From positions 1 to 10,683 of the forward strand of contig DATJQN010000269.1 of assembly GCA_035505775.1 (NCBI GenBank): a stretch of DNA of 10,683 nucleotides, given 5' to 3'. Both the position numbers and the translations under genes were made by a program. This document shows positions 1 through 6,576 of this stretch, in pieces (within the stretch, counting starts at the first letter, position 1; each line of letters begins with the position of its first letter). The notes beneath the pieces are model-generated. The model was given only the letters and a program-made list of their open reading frames with translations. It made no database searches and was not told where the DNA came from. Source of the stretch: JAJXZP01 sp035505775 (GTDB lineage: Bacteria > Spirochaetota > Spirochaetia > Treponematales > Rectinemataceae).

Positions 1-518
1 TGCGCAACGCCCATGGCATAGGACTCAAGGCGAAGTTCGAGAATCGTCACCCTGCGCTCGGGCATCACCGGAACCTCGCCGGCGCGCGCCCGCTCGTAGG
101 CCCGCCGGCCGTCGATATGCACGGCGGAGTACAGGGGAGGGCGCTGAACGATGGGGCCGCGAAACGACTCGAGCGCCGACGCGAGCTTCCCAGGATCGGG
201 GATCGGTCCCTCGGCCACAGTCTCGCCTTCCGGGTCGAGCGTGCTCGTTTCCCTGCCAAACGCGATTCGGCCGCGGTAGACCTTCTCGCCGGCCTCGGCG
301 AAGCCGGCGAGCCTGCAGTAACTTCCCGAGAAGGCGATGAGAAGGCCGGAGGCGAAGCGGTCGAGGGTGCCCGCGTGCCCGACCCGAGAGGTGGCGAGCG
401 AGCGCTTGACGGCGGCGAGGGCGGCGAAGGAGGTGAGCCCCACGGGCTTGTTGATGAGGCACATGCCCGCGGGATATCGCCGCCCCTGCCGAGGGGGTGA
501 ACCCGCAGAGAGGGTCAC
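1..518 (-). CDS. truB: tRNA pseudouridine(55) synthase TruB (3' end outside window)
   Basis: Isomerises U55 of the tRNA T-loop to pseudouridine. About 172 codons are present and the gene runs off the left edge, so the C-terminal part is missing. The catalytic segment GHAGTLDRFASGLL (about residues 47-60 from the GTG start) matches the family pattern GHxGxLD, with D53 as the expected nucleophile. KVYRGRIAFG (Y81) and RPPLYSAVHIDGRRAYE (Y130) match the other conserved TruB motifs. The usual Pro after the catalytic Asp is Arg here. I chose GTG at 516-518 because it overlaps the rbfA stop (GTGA) and has AAGGGA about 8 nt upstream. The in-frame ATG at 462-464 gives a shorter N-terminus that starts just before the conserved INKPVGLTS and remains possible. 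It is the last visible gene of the rimP-nusA-infB-rbfA-truB operon. Confidence 0.93.
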   Translation of the reverse strand, partial: MTLSAGSPPRQGRRYPAGMCLINKPVGLTSFAALAAVKRSLATSRVGHAGTLDRFASGLLIAFSGSYCRLAGFAEAGEKVYRGRIAFGRETSTLDPEGETVAEGPIPDPGKLASALESFRGPIVQRPPLYSAVHIDGRRAYERARAGEVPVMPERRVTILELRLESYAMGVA

Positions 519-883
519 GAGAAGAGTCCCTTGATCCTTTCGTTCAGCTCGAAGCCTTCCTTGATCCCCTTGTCGGGAAGGAAATGGAGGCGCGGCGTCA
601 GCCGGGTCTTGAGGCGCTTCCCGAGTTGGGCCTGGATGAAGCCGGCCGCATGCTGGAGTCCGGCTACCGCCCGGTCGAGGCTTCCCGCGGAGTCGTCATC
701 CGGCGAGCCTTCCCTGAACGACGATACGAAGACCCGGGCGGCGGAAAGGTCGCGGGCGGCCTCCACCCGAGTGACCGAGACGAAGGGTCCCACGCGGGGA
801 TCCTTCACCTCGCCACCGAGTATGAGCGTCGCAATGAGATCCCGCAGCTCCTCTTCGACCCGTCTACGCCTTATCTCGTCCAT
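515..883 (-). CDS. rbfA: 30S ribosome-binding factor RbfA
   Basis: Small KH-like protein that binds the 30S subunit during late maturation of the 16S rRNA. The 122 residues match the normal family length. Recognisable features are the basic start MDEIRRRRVEEELRDLI, the conserved DPRVGPFVSVTRVEAARDL block (about residues 28-46) and a C-terminal PRLHFLPDKGIKEGFELNE segment that corresponds to the family's LHFxxD...G region. The ATG lies inside the 3' end of infB, giving a 20-nt overlap in another frame. The stop overlaps the GTG of truB. Both overlaps suggest translational coupling within the operon. The start has a modest GGAA-type ribosome site within infB. Confidence 0.95.
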   Translation of the reverse strand: MDEIRRRRVEEELRDLIATLILGGEVKDPRVGPFVSVTRVEAARDLSAARVFVSSFREGSPDDDSAGSLDRAVAGLQHAAGFIQAQLGKRLKTRLTPRLHFLPDKGIKEGFELNERIKGLFS

Positions 884-3833
884 TGTCGTTCCCTCCGGCC
901 GGCTGGGCGGAGGAGCCCAGAGTACGGGCGATCTCGACCATCTCGTAGACTTCCAGAATATCGCCCGTCTTCAGATCGTTGCAGTTCTCGATCCCGATTC
1001 CGCATTCGAAGCCCGCGAGCACTTCCTTGGCGTCGTCCTTGAAGCGCTTGAGCGAGCTGATCTTGCCCTGGAAGATCTCGATCTCCTCGCGGATCACGCG
1101 GACCTGGCAGTTCCGACGCACCGCACCCTCGAGCACGAAGCATCCCGCGACGATGCCGATCTTGGGCACCTTGAAGGTCTCACGGACCTCGACCTTGCCG
1201 ATCTCGCTTTCCTTGAGCTCGGGCGCCAGCATGCCCTCCATGGCCTTCTGGATCTCTTCCTGAGCCCGGTAGATGATGTTGTACTTGCGGATGTCGACCT
1301 TCTCCCGATCGGCGAGCAGCTTGGCTGCCGGGCTCGGGCGGACGTTGAACCCGATGATGATCGCATCGGAGGCCGAGGCCATCATGACATCGTCTTCCGA
1401 GATGGCGCCGGCCGCGGCGCGAAGGACGTTGAGGCGGACCTCGTTCGTGGAGAGCTTCTCGAGCAGTCCCTTGAGGGCCTCCACCGAGCCCTGCACGTCG
1501 CCCTTGATGACGACCTTGAGCTCCTGCACTGCACCCGCATGGATCGTATCGTAGAGATTGTCGAGAGTGACCTTCTTGACGTTCTTCCCTTCCTCGTACT
1601 TCTTGAGCTCCTGGCGCTTGTCCGAAATGGCCCGGGCGAACTTCTCGTCCTCGACCACCTCGAAGGGGTCTCCCGCGTTGGGCATTCCCTCGAAACCGAT
1701 GACCTCCACCGGCATGGAGGGAGGCGCTTCTTCGATGCGCTCGCCGCGATCGTTGAAGAGGGCCCGCACCTTGCCGGGGAATATGCCCGCGACAAAGGAC
1801 TCGCCGATGCGGAGCGTGCCTTTTTCCACAATGATCGTCGCCACGATACCGCGGCCCTGGTCGATCCGCGACTCGACCACCTTGCCCTCGGCCCGTCGCG
1901 CGTGGTTCGCCGTCAGCTCGAGCACCTCGGCCTGGAGGAGGATGGCGTCGAGCAGCTCGGGGATGCCCTTTTTCTGGAGCGCCGAGATCTGGCAGAACAT
2001 CGTCGTCCCGCCCCAGGCTTCGGGGATGAGACCGAGTTCCGAAAGCTGGGTCATGACGCGGTCCGGGTTGGCCTCGGGCAAATCGATCTTGTTGATGGCG
2101 ACGATGATGGGAACGTTGGCCGCCTTCGCATGGTCAATGGCTTCGCGCGTCTGGGGCATGACTCCGTCATTGGCGGCGACCACGAGCACGACTATGTCCG
2201 TGATGCCGGCGCCCCGCGCCCGCATCTTGGTGAAGGCCGCGTGTCCCGGCGTATCGAGGAAGGTGATCGGCCCCTTGGGGGTCGACACCTGATAGGCGCC
2301 GATGTGCTGGGTGATGCCGCCGAATTCCCCGGCGACCACGTCGGTCTTCCGTATGGCGTCCAGCAGTTTTGTCTTTCCATGGTCGACGTGGCCCATCACC
2401 GTGACGATGGGAGCGCGGTGGGACAGGTCTTCCGGATTGTCGGCCGCCTTCTCGATCACGGTCTCGTCGTACAGCGAGACGATATGCACGGCGCAGCCGT
2501 ATTCCTCGGCCAGGATCGTCGCCGTGTCCGAGTCGATCTTCTGGTTGATCGTGGCCATCACGCCGAGTTTCATCAGCTTGCCGATCAGCTCGGCCGGCTT
2601 GATGTTCATCTTCTTGGCGAGTTCGGAGACCGAGATGGTCTCCATGATGTCGATCTCCTTGGGAATGGCCATCGCGCGGGCTTCGGCCTTCTTCTTGAGC
2701 TGAAGCGCCTTCTCGGCCTCGTCCTCGCGCTTGTTGAAGCTCGGCTTGCGGCGATTTATGGGTTTGCGTACCGCGGTCTTCCCCGTGCCCATCGTCGGTG
2801 GTCCGCCGCCCGGCCGTCCGCCCATGCCCGGTCTGCCGGCGCCGCCGCCGTAGCCGCCCGGACGCGATCCGCCATAGCCGCCCGGCCGATTCTGGCCGTA
2901 GCCGCCGGGTCTGCCCGCGCCGCCGCCGTAGCCGCCCTGACCCTGATAGCCGCCGGGCCTGCCCGCCCCGCCACCGTAGCCGCCCTGGCCTTGATAGCCG
3001 CCGGGACGCGGGCCGCTCGAGCCGCCGTAGCCGCCCTGGCCCTGATAGCCGCCGGGACGCGGAGCGCTCGAGCCGCCGTAGCCGCCCTGGCCCTGATAGC
3101 CGCCGGGACGCGGACCGCTCGAGCCGCCGTAGCCGCCCTGGCCCTGATAGCCGCCGGGGCGTCCGCCGCCCGAGCCGCCGTAACCGCCCTGGCCCTGATA
3201 GCCGCCGGGACGTCCGCCGCCCGAGCCGCCGTAACCGCCCTGGCCCTGATAACCACCGGGACGTGGAGCGCCGTAGCTTCGATCTGTCGTGGAGTTGGGC
3301 CTGCTGTCGGAGCCCGGACCGCGCGAGCCCGCATAGGGACCGGGTGAACGTGGTCGCTCGCCCAGTGGGCGGTCTGTTGCGGGTCGATCGCCGACAGGCC
3401 GATCCCCCACGGGGCGTTCGCTCGCGGGTCCGCGGCTTGCCGGTCGGTCCGCATCGCTGCGGGCTGCAACGACGCGGCCGGGCTCGCCGGCTTCTCCGGG
3501 CTCGCGATGCGGGCTCGGCCGGACGAGCTCGGGCTTCTGGCCCGCCCCTTCTGCGGGCGCAGCGGAAGCCGCTTTTTGCTCTTCGCTTTTTACGGGGTGC
3601 GACTCCTCCGCAGGGGTCCCCTCCTTGTGATGTGCAACCACTCTCGCCTGGGGCTTGGCCGCGACAACCTTCTTCTTGACGACGACGACCTTGCGCTTCT
3701 CCCCGGCCGCATCGTGATCCGCGGGGGAGCTGGCAGCGCCGGGGACAGGCTGCCCTTCGGGCTCTGCCGCCTTGGTCTTGGGCTGCTTTATGAGATTCGC
3801 TTTCTTCTGCGGATTCTCGGTGTTATCGGTCAT
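864..3833 (-). CDS. infB: Translation initiation factor IF-2 with expanded Gly/Tyr-rich N-terminus
   Basis: GTPase that places initiator fMet-tRNA on the 30S subunit and promotes 50S joining. The 989 residues begin with a long disordered part: a Lys/Val run KRKVVVVKKK (46-55), Arg-Pro-rich repeats with a D/ERP pattern (about 126-165), then RPGGYQGQGGYGG tandem repeats (191 to about 346). An IF2_N-like domain (ISVSELAKKMNIKPAELIGKL) follows near 395-450. The G domain is complete: GHVDHGKT (481-488), GGITQHIGAY, DTPGH (527-531), NKID (581-584) and a SAL motif near 617. Domains II, III and C follow to the end. ATG is 9 nt after the nusA stop with AAAGGGAG immediately upstream. The gene overlaps rbfA by 20 nt. 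The identification is secure; only the N-terminal repeats are unusual. Confidence 0.98.
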   Translation of the reverse strand: MTDNTENPQKKANLIKQPKTKAAEPEGQPVPGAASSPADHDAAGEKRKVVVVKKKVVAAKPQARVVAHHKEGTPAEESHPVKSEEQKAASAAPAEGAGQKPELVRPSPHREPGEAGEPGRVVAARSDADRPASRGPASERPVGDRPVGDRPATDRPLGERPRSPGPYAGSRGPGSDSRPNSTTDRSYGAPRPGGYQGQGGYGGSGGGRPGGYQGQGGYGGSGGGRPGGYQGQGGYGGSSGPRPGGYQGQGGYGGSSAPRPGGYQGQGGYGGSSGPRPGGYQGQGGYGGGAGRPGGYQGQGGYGGGAGRPGGYGQNRPGGYGGSRPGGYGGGAGRPGMGGRPGGGPPTMGTGKTAVRKPINRRKPSFNKREDEAEKALQLKKKAEARAMAIPKEIDIMETISVSELAKKMNIKPAELIGKLMKLGVMATINQKIDSDTATILAEEYGCAVHIVSLYDETVIEKAADNPEDLSHRAPIVTVMGHVDHGKTKLLDAIRKTDVVAGEFGGITQHIGAYQVSTPKGPITFLDTPGHAAFTKMRARGAGITDIVVLVVAANDGVMPQTREAIDHAKAANVPIIVAINKIDLPEANPDRVMTQLSELGLIPEAWGGTTMFCQISALQKKGIPELLDAILLQAEVLELTANHARRAEGKVVESRIDQGRGIVATIIVEKGTLRIGESFVAGIFPGKVRALFNDRGERIEEAPPSMPVEVIGFEGMPNAGDPFEVVEDEKFARAISDKRQELKKYEEGKNVKKVTLDNLYDTIHAGAVQELKVVIKGDVQGSVEALKGLLEKLSTNEVRLNVLRAAAGAISEDDVMMASASDAIIIGFNVRPSPAAKLLADREKVDIRKYNIIYRAQEEIQKAMEGMLAPELKESEIGKVEVRETFKVPKIGIVAGCFVLEGAVRRNCQVRVIREEIEIFQGKISSLKRFKDDAKEVLAGFECGIGIENCNDLKTGDILEVYEMVEIARTLGSSAQPAGGNDNGRDKA
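2913..3263 (-). repeat. In-frame 51/48-bp tandem repeats in infB
   Basis: Seven head-to-tail copies encode RPGGYQGQGGYGG followed by a short variable tail (SGGG, SSGP, SSAP or GAG). Five copies are 17 codons (51 bp) and the last two are 16 codons (48 bp). They cover IF-2 residues 191-307. Shorter degenerate RPGGY units continue to about residue 346 (position 2796). Several copies are nearly identical in DNA, including synonymous positions, as seen at 3000-3150. That suggests recent expansion by slippage or unequal recombination. All units keep the reading frame. This is a coding minisatellite and not a CRISPR array, because there are no spacers. Confidence 0.95.
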
Positions 3834-3842
3834 ACGCTCCCT

Positions 3843-5288
3843 TTATACTTCCTGATCGTCCTCATATTCGAAGCTCAGCTCCACGCCGCAGCTCGGGCAA
3901 TGAGTCATATCGGGTGTCACGCGGTGCCCGCAATCCGGGCACTCGTAGAATTCGTCATCCTGAACTTCGGCGCTTACCTCTTGGACCTCGCCACCTTCGA
4001 CGACCTCGACGTTTTCCGCGATGATCGCCTGTACCTTGGCGGCATCCTCCGCGCTGATTCCCTCCAGACTGGCAATCCGGTCTTCGGGCAGGTCGATGAA
4101 GTCTTCGATGAGGTTGATTCCCTGGGCGGAGAGCGCCTCGGCCCAGGCGGGTTCGATGCCGGGCAGGTCCGCGATGCGAACCGGCTCTTCTTCGTAGCTC
4201 TCCCCGAACAGCTCGGATACCGCGCGCTTCAGGTCGGTGGAACGGTCCATGGAGAGGAACTGCTCCTCGGTCTTCACGTCGATGTTCCAGTCGCAGAGCC
4301 GGTTGGCCAGCCGGACGTTGAGGCCCTGCTTGCCGATCGCAACCGACAGCTGGCTGTCGGCCACCACCGCAAGCGCGAGGTGCTTGGCTTCGTCTAGAAT
4401 GTAGACGTCCTTGACTTCTGCCGGGGAAAGGGCGTTGCGGATGAAGCGCTTGGAATCCACCTCGTACTTGAGGATGTCCACCTTCTCGCCCTCGAGCTCG
4501 CGGATGATCGCCTGAATGCGGATGCCCTTCAGGCCGACGCAGGCTCCCACGGGATCGATATCTTCGCGCTTGGAGTAGACCGCAATCTTGGTCCGATAGC
4601 CGGGCTCGCGGACGATCTTGAAGACGTCGACCGTCTTGTCGTAGATCTCCGGGACCTCGAGCTCGAGGATCTTGCGCACGAACTCCGCATGCGTCCTGGA
4701 CAGTATGATCATGGGTCCCATGCGGCCCTTCTCCACCTCGACGATCATCGCCTTGATGCGGTCGTTGGGATGGTAGGTTTCGCGGGGCGACTGGTATTTC
4801 TTGGGGAAGAGGCCCTCGATCTTGCCCAGATCGACGAAGATGTTGCCGTTCTTCTCCCGCTGGTAGTATCCGATGATGATCTCGCCAACCTTGGACTTGT
4901 ACTCGGCGTACTGGGTGTCCCGCGATATCTCGCGCAGCGACTGCCTGGTCGTCTGCTTGGCCAGCATGACCGACTGAAGGTCGAACTCATGAGGGTCGAC
5001 CGGCAGTTCGAGGATATCGCCCACCTCGGCTTCGTCGCTGTAGGCCTTGGCCTCTTCGAGGGAGATCTCGAGGACGGGATCGTCGATCTCCTCGACGATC
5101 GTCTTCTTGGCGTAGACGTCCACGCCTTCGTAGTTGTCCTTGAAGCGGACGACCGCATTTTCGTTGGTTCCGTACTTCTTCTTGTACGCGGCGAGGAGTG
5201 CGTCCTCGACCGTCTTGACGATCAAGTCCTCGGATATGCCTTTTTCTACGATAAGCTGCCGTATCGCCTCGGCCATTTCGGAAGCCAT
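3843..5288 (-). CDS. nusA: Transcription termination/antitermination factor NusA with C-terminal zinc-ribbon-like tail
   Basis: RNA-polymerase-associated factor that modulates pausing, hairpin-dependent termination and antitermination. Visible domains in order are the NusA N-terminal domain (1 to about 125), an S1 domain (about 134-200, GEIIIGYYQREKNGNIFVDLG), KH1 (about 230-280, with GLKG at 252-255), KH2 (about 300-345, with AIGKQG at 317-322) and a helix-hairpin-helix-like repeat (about 370-428, IADLPGIEPAWAEAL). After an acidic linker comes C450-x2-C453-x10-C464-x2-C467, a zinc-ribbon pattern not present in the E. coli or B. subtilis proteins I know. ATG is 5 nt after the rimP stop, with GGGGGGAG about 10 nt upstream. 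The gene sits behind a candidate attenuator (5750-5794) that NusA itself could act on. Confidence 0.97.
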   Translation of the reverse strand: MASEMAEAIRQLIVEKGISEDLIVKTVEDALLAAYKKKYGTNENAVVRFKDNYEGVDVYAKKTIVEEIDDPVLEISLEEAKAYSDEAEVGDILELPVDPHEFDLQSVMLAKQTTRQSLREISRDTQYAEYKSKVGEIIIGYYQREKNGNIFVDLGKIEGLFPKKYQSPRETYHPNDRIKAMIVEVEKGRMGPMIILSRTHAEFVRKILELEVPEIYDKTVDVFKIVREPGYRTKIAVYSKREDIDPVGACVGLKGIRIQAIIRELEGEKVDILKYEVDSKRFIRNALSPAEVKDVYILDEAKHLALAVVADSQLSVAIGKQGLNVRLANRLCDWNIDVKTEEQFLSMDRSTDLKRAVSELFGESYEEEPVRIADLPGIEPAWAEALSAQGINLIEDFIDLPEDRIASLEGISAEDAAKVQAIIAENVEVVEGGEVQEVSAEVQDDEFYECPDCGHRVTPDMTHCPSCGVELSFEYEDDQEV

Positions 5289-5293
5289 ATGAC

Positions 5294-5728
5294 TTAGTCT
5301 CCCCCCTGTGAAGAATCGAGCCGCGCCTTGGCGATGTCGGCGAACGCAAAGACCTGTTCACCCGCCGACGTTTCCAGGGTCACGCTGCCCGACGAAGCCG
5401 TCACTATCCGCCCTCGGGTCCATTCCCCCCCGCCCACCGGAAGGATCCGGACTCCCTTTCCCCTGAAGATCATCCATTCCTTCGGCGACTTGATCGCCCG
5501 CTCGATGCCGGGGCTGGTAACCTCGAGCGAGGGCTCCGCGGCCCCGAGCAGAATCTGGAGCCGGGGATAGATCAGCCGGTGAGCCGTGGAACATTCGCTG
5601 ATGCCCGTTCCCGCGGGCGCGAAAATGACCGCGCGCACCTGTGCCGATCCCCGGTGTCGGCTTATCGCAAGCTCCACCAGCCTCAGTCCCGCACCCATGA
5701 GTAGGGGTTCGAGATCGGCCGCCAGCAT
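5294..5728 (-). CDS. rimP: Ribosome maturation factor RimP
   Basis: Cytoplasmic factor that helps 30S assembly. The family block EVTSPGIERAIKSPKEW is present (E. coli has EVSSPGLDRPL at this place), and the C-terminal beta domain ends with VFAFADIAKARL, like the usual VFALSNIQKANL. The first position of the rimP-nusA-infB operon is typical. The open frame begins with ATG at 5749 and another ATG at 5743. Both lie directly behind the U-run of a terminator and lack any ribosome site. I prefer the ATG at 5726-5728, because AGGAAG lies 5 nt upstream and the resulting N-terminus (MLAADLEPLLMGAGLRLVELAI, 144 aa) lines up with the conserved family start. The longer versions (149 or 151 aa) cannot be excluded. 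Confidence 0.92.
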   Translation of the reverse strand: MLAADLEPLLMGAGLRLVELAISRHRGSAQVRAVIFAPAGTGISECSTAHRLIYPRLQILLGAAEPSLEVTSPGIERAIKSPKEWMIFRGKGVRILPVGGGEWTRGRIVTASSGSVTLETSAGEQVFAFADIAKARLDSSQGGD

Positions 5729-5733
5729 TTCTT

Positions 5734-5739
5734 CTTCCT
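5734..5739 (-). promoter_or_regulatory. Ribosome binding site deciding the rimP start
   Basis: On the minus strand AGGAAG stands 5 nt before the ATG at 5728. The two earlier in-frame ATGs at 5749 and 5743 are preceded only by the terminator U-run. The spacing is close to that of skp (AAGGAGG, 4 nt before its ATG). Confidence 0.6.
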
Positions 5740-5749
5740 GCATACCCAT

Positions 5750-5775
5750 AAAAAAAAGAGCCGCGAACGACTCTT
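5750..5775 (-). terminator. Intrinsic terminator in the rimP operon leader
   Basis: On the minus strand the arm AAGAGUCG (5768-5775) pairs with CGGCUCUU (5756-5763) around a UUCG loop (5764-5767). All eight pairs form, one of them G-U. The hairpin runs straight into eight U residues (5750-5757), and the next base begins the first ATG of the rimP frame. It has the ideal form of a rho-independent terminator. Its place downstream of a promoter and before an operon suggests attenuation. It could also end read-through transcripts from comF. On the plus strand there is no U-run directly after the stem, so it should work in one direction only. Confidence 0.85.
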
Positions 5776-5794
5776 CTTATCACTAAGGAGAATC
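5769..5794 (-). promoter_or_regulatory. Candidate antiterminator hairpin of the rimP leader
   Basis: On the minus strand GAUUCUCCUUA (5784-5794) pairs with UAAGAAGAGUC (5769-5779) around a GUGA loop (5780-5783). Ten of eleven positions pair, one as U-G, with a single C-A mismatch. The 3' arm contains seven of the eight bases of the terminator's 5' arm (5768-5775), so the two hairpins cannot coexist. This one is transcribed first. Mutually exclusive folds of this kind are the usual layout of transcription attenuators. What signal chooses between them is not visible from sequence. Confidence 0.6.
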
Positions 5795-5816
5795 TTTGTT
5801 TTTTTTCTATGACGTG

Positions 5817-5845
5817 ATACTACAACTTCCACGATGCCGCGTCAA
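5817..5845 (-). promoter_or_regulatory. Sigma70-like promoter of the rimP-nusA-infB operon
   Basis: On the minus strand TTGACG (5840-5845, five of six consensus bases) is separated by exactly 17 bp from TAGTAT (5817-5822, four of six). The expected start of transcription is near 5810, giving a leader of about 55-60 nt before the terminator U-run. The -35 box begins 8 nt after the comF stop codon, so the operon can be expressed independently of mutS-comF. Confidence 0.65.
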
Positions 5846-5853
5846 TATGCGGC

Positions 5854-6576
5854 CTAGTCCGCGGCGAGCACCAGTACGTCCACCCGCTCGGCTCCGGCAG
5901 CGCGGAGCGCCGCGGCGCAGGCCTGTGCGGTCGCACCCGTGGTCATGACGTCGTCAAGCAGGAGAACCTGCCCCTTCAGCCCGAGACCGGGCTTTACCCG
6001 GAAGGAAGCGCTCGCATTTTCGCTTCGCTGGCCGAGTCCGAGGCGCTTCTGCTCCGAAGAGCCCCGACGCTCGAGCGCCCGCATTACGGCATGCCCGCGC
6101 GACTCCAGGCGCCCGACGATCTCCTCGATCTGATCCCAGCCCCGCGCCCGCAGCTTCCCCGGGCGAGGCGGCACGGGGACGATCGGCCGCTCGGGAAACT
6201 CGAGCAGGATGCTCTCCTCGCAGAGATCGGCCAGGTAGCCGGCGAGCGAGCGCCTTCCGCCGAATTTGTAGCTTGAGAGGAGACGTCGGAACGGGCCCGA
6301 ATACTCGAACAGCGGAACTGCCCGATCGAATGCCCAGTGGGAGTTCCGGCAGCGGAGACAGATTCCCTGTTCCGAGATCAGGCCAACCCCGCACCGCGAG
6401 CATCGGTCGCCGGAGATCGGTCTCAGGCTGTCCCTACAGGCGGAACAGAGCGGCAGCGCGTCGACCCGCCCGCCGCACAGTGCACAGAATCGGGGCAGGA
6501 CCAGGTCCAGGACGCCGCTGCCGATTTTCTTGAGCGCATGGACGTGCATGCCGCTGCTACGCGGCCTCCGCCTCAC
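5854..6576 (-). CDS. comF: ComF family phosphoribosyltransferase-like protein
   Basis: Member of the ComF/GntX family, linked in naturally competent bacteria to handling of incoming single-stranded DNA; its exact role elsewhere is unclear. The 240 residues start with two putative zinc-binding segments: CALCGG with CSAC (C31, C34, C44, C47) and CSRCG with CLRC (C59, C62, C73, C76). The family motif PVPPRPGKLRARGWDQ is at 134-149. The PRPP-binding loop LLLDDVMTTGAT (205-216) is intact. GTG at 6574-6576 overlaps the mutS stop (GTGA), suggesting coupled translation. The ATG at codon 10 (6549) is an alternative start. A promoter for the next operon lies directly after its stop. The gene symbol reflects the family and is not proof of competence in this organism. 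Confidence 0.9.
   Translation of the reverse strand: MRRRPRSSGMHVHALKKIGSGVLDLVLPRFCALCGGRVDALPLCSACRDSLRPISGDRCSRCGVGLISEQGICLRCRNSHWAFDRAVPLFEYSGPFRRLLSSYKFGGRRSLAGYLADLCEESILLEFPERPIVPVPPRPGKLRARGWDQIEEIVGRLESRGHAVMRALERRGSSEQKRLGLGQRSENASASFRVKPGLGLKGQVLLLDDVMTTGATAQACAAALRAAGAERVDVLVLAAD

Noticed and set aside
2796..3263. CRISPR-like periodic repeats
   Set aside because: The period is 51 or 48 bp with no unique spacers, and the repeats translate in frame inside IF-2.
531..3347. Very long plus-strand open frame (938 codons) antisense to infB
   Set aside because: It mirrors infB and rbfA codon structure, ends in low-complexity Ala/Arg sequence opposite the Gly/Tyr repeats, and shows no known domain. 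Long antisense frames are expected in GC-rich genes.
3507..4397. Plus-strand open frame opposite the infB 5' end and nusA 3' end
   Set aside because: Its sequence is the antisense image of two real genes, and the frame has no conserved motif or convincing ribosome site.
5786..5812. Plus-strand AAGGAG followed by ATG (5809-5811) in the comF-rimP gap, possible small gene
   Set aside because: The spacing of about 18 nt is too long, and AAGGAG is just the complement of the antiterminator arm. No meaningful frame follows against the comF gene.
5778..5819. Inverted repeat TATCAC (5778-5783) / GTGATA (5814-5819) around the rimP promoter, possible operator
   Set aside because: One arm overlaps the -10 box and the other lies in the antiterminator loop. 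The arms are only 6 bp and 30 nt apart, so chance is a good explanation; I would not call an operator.
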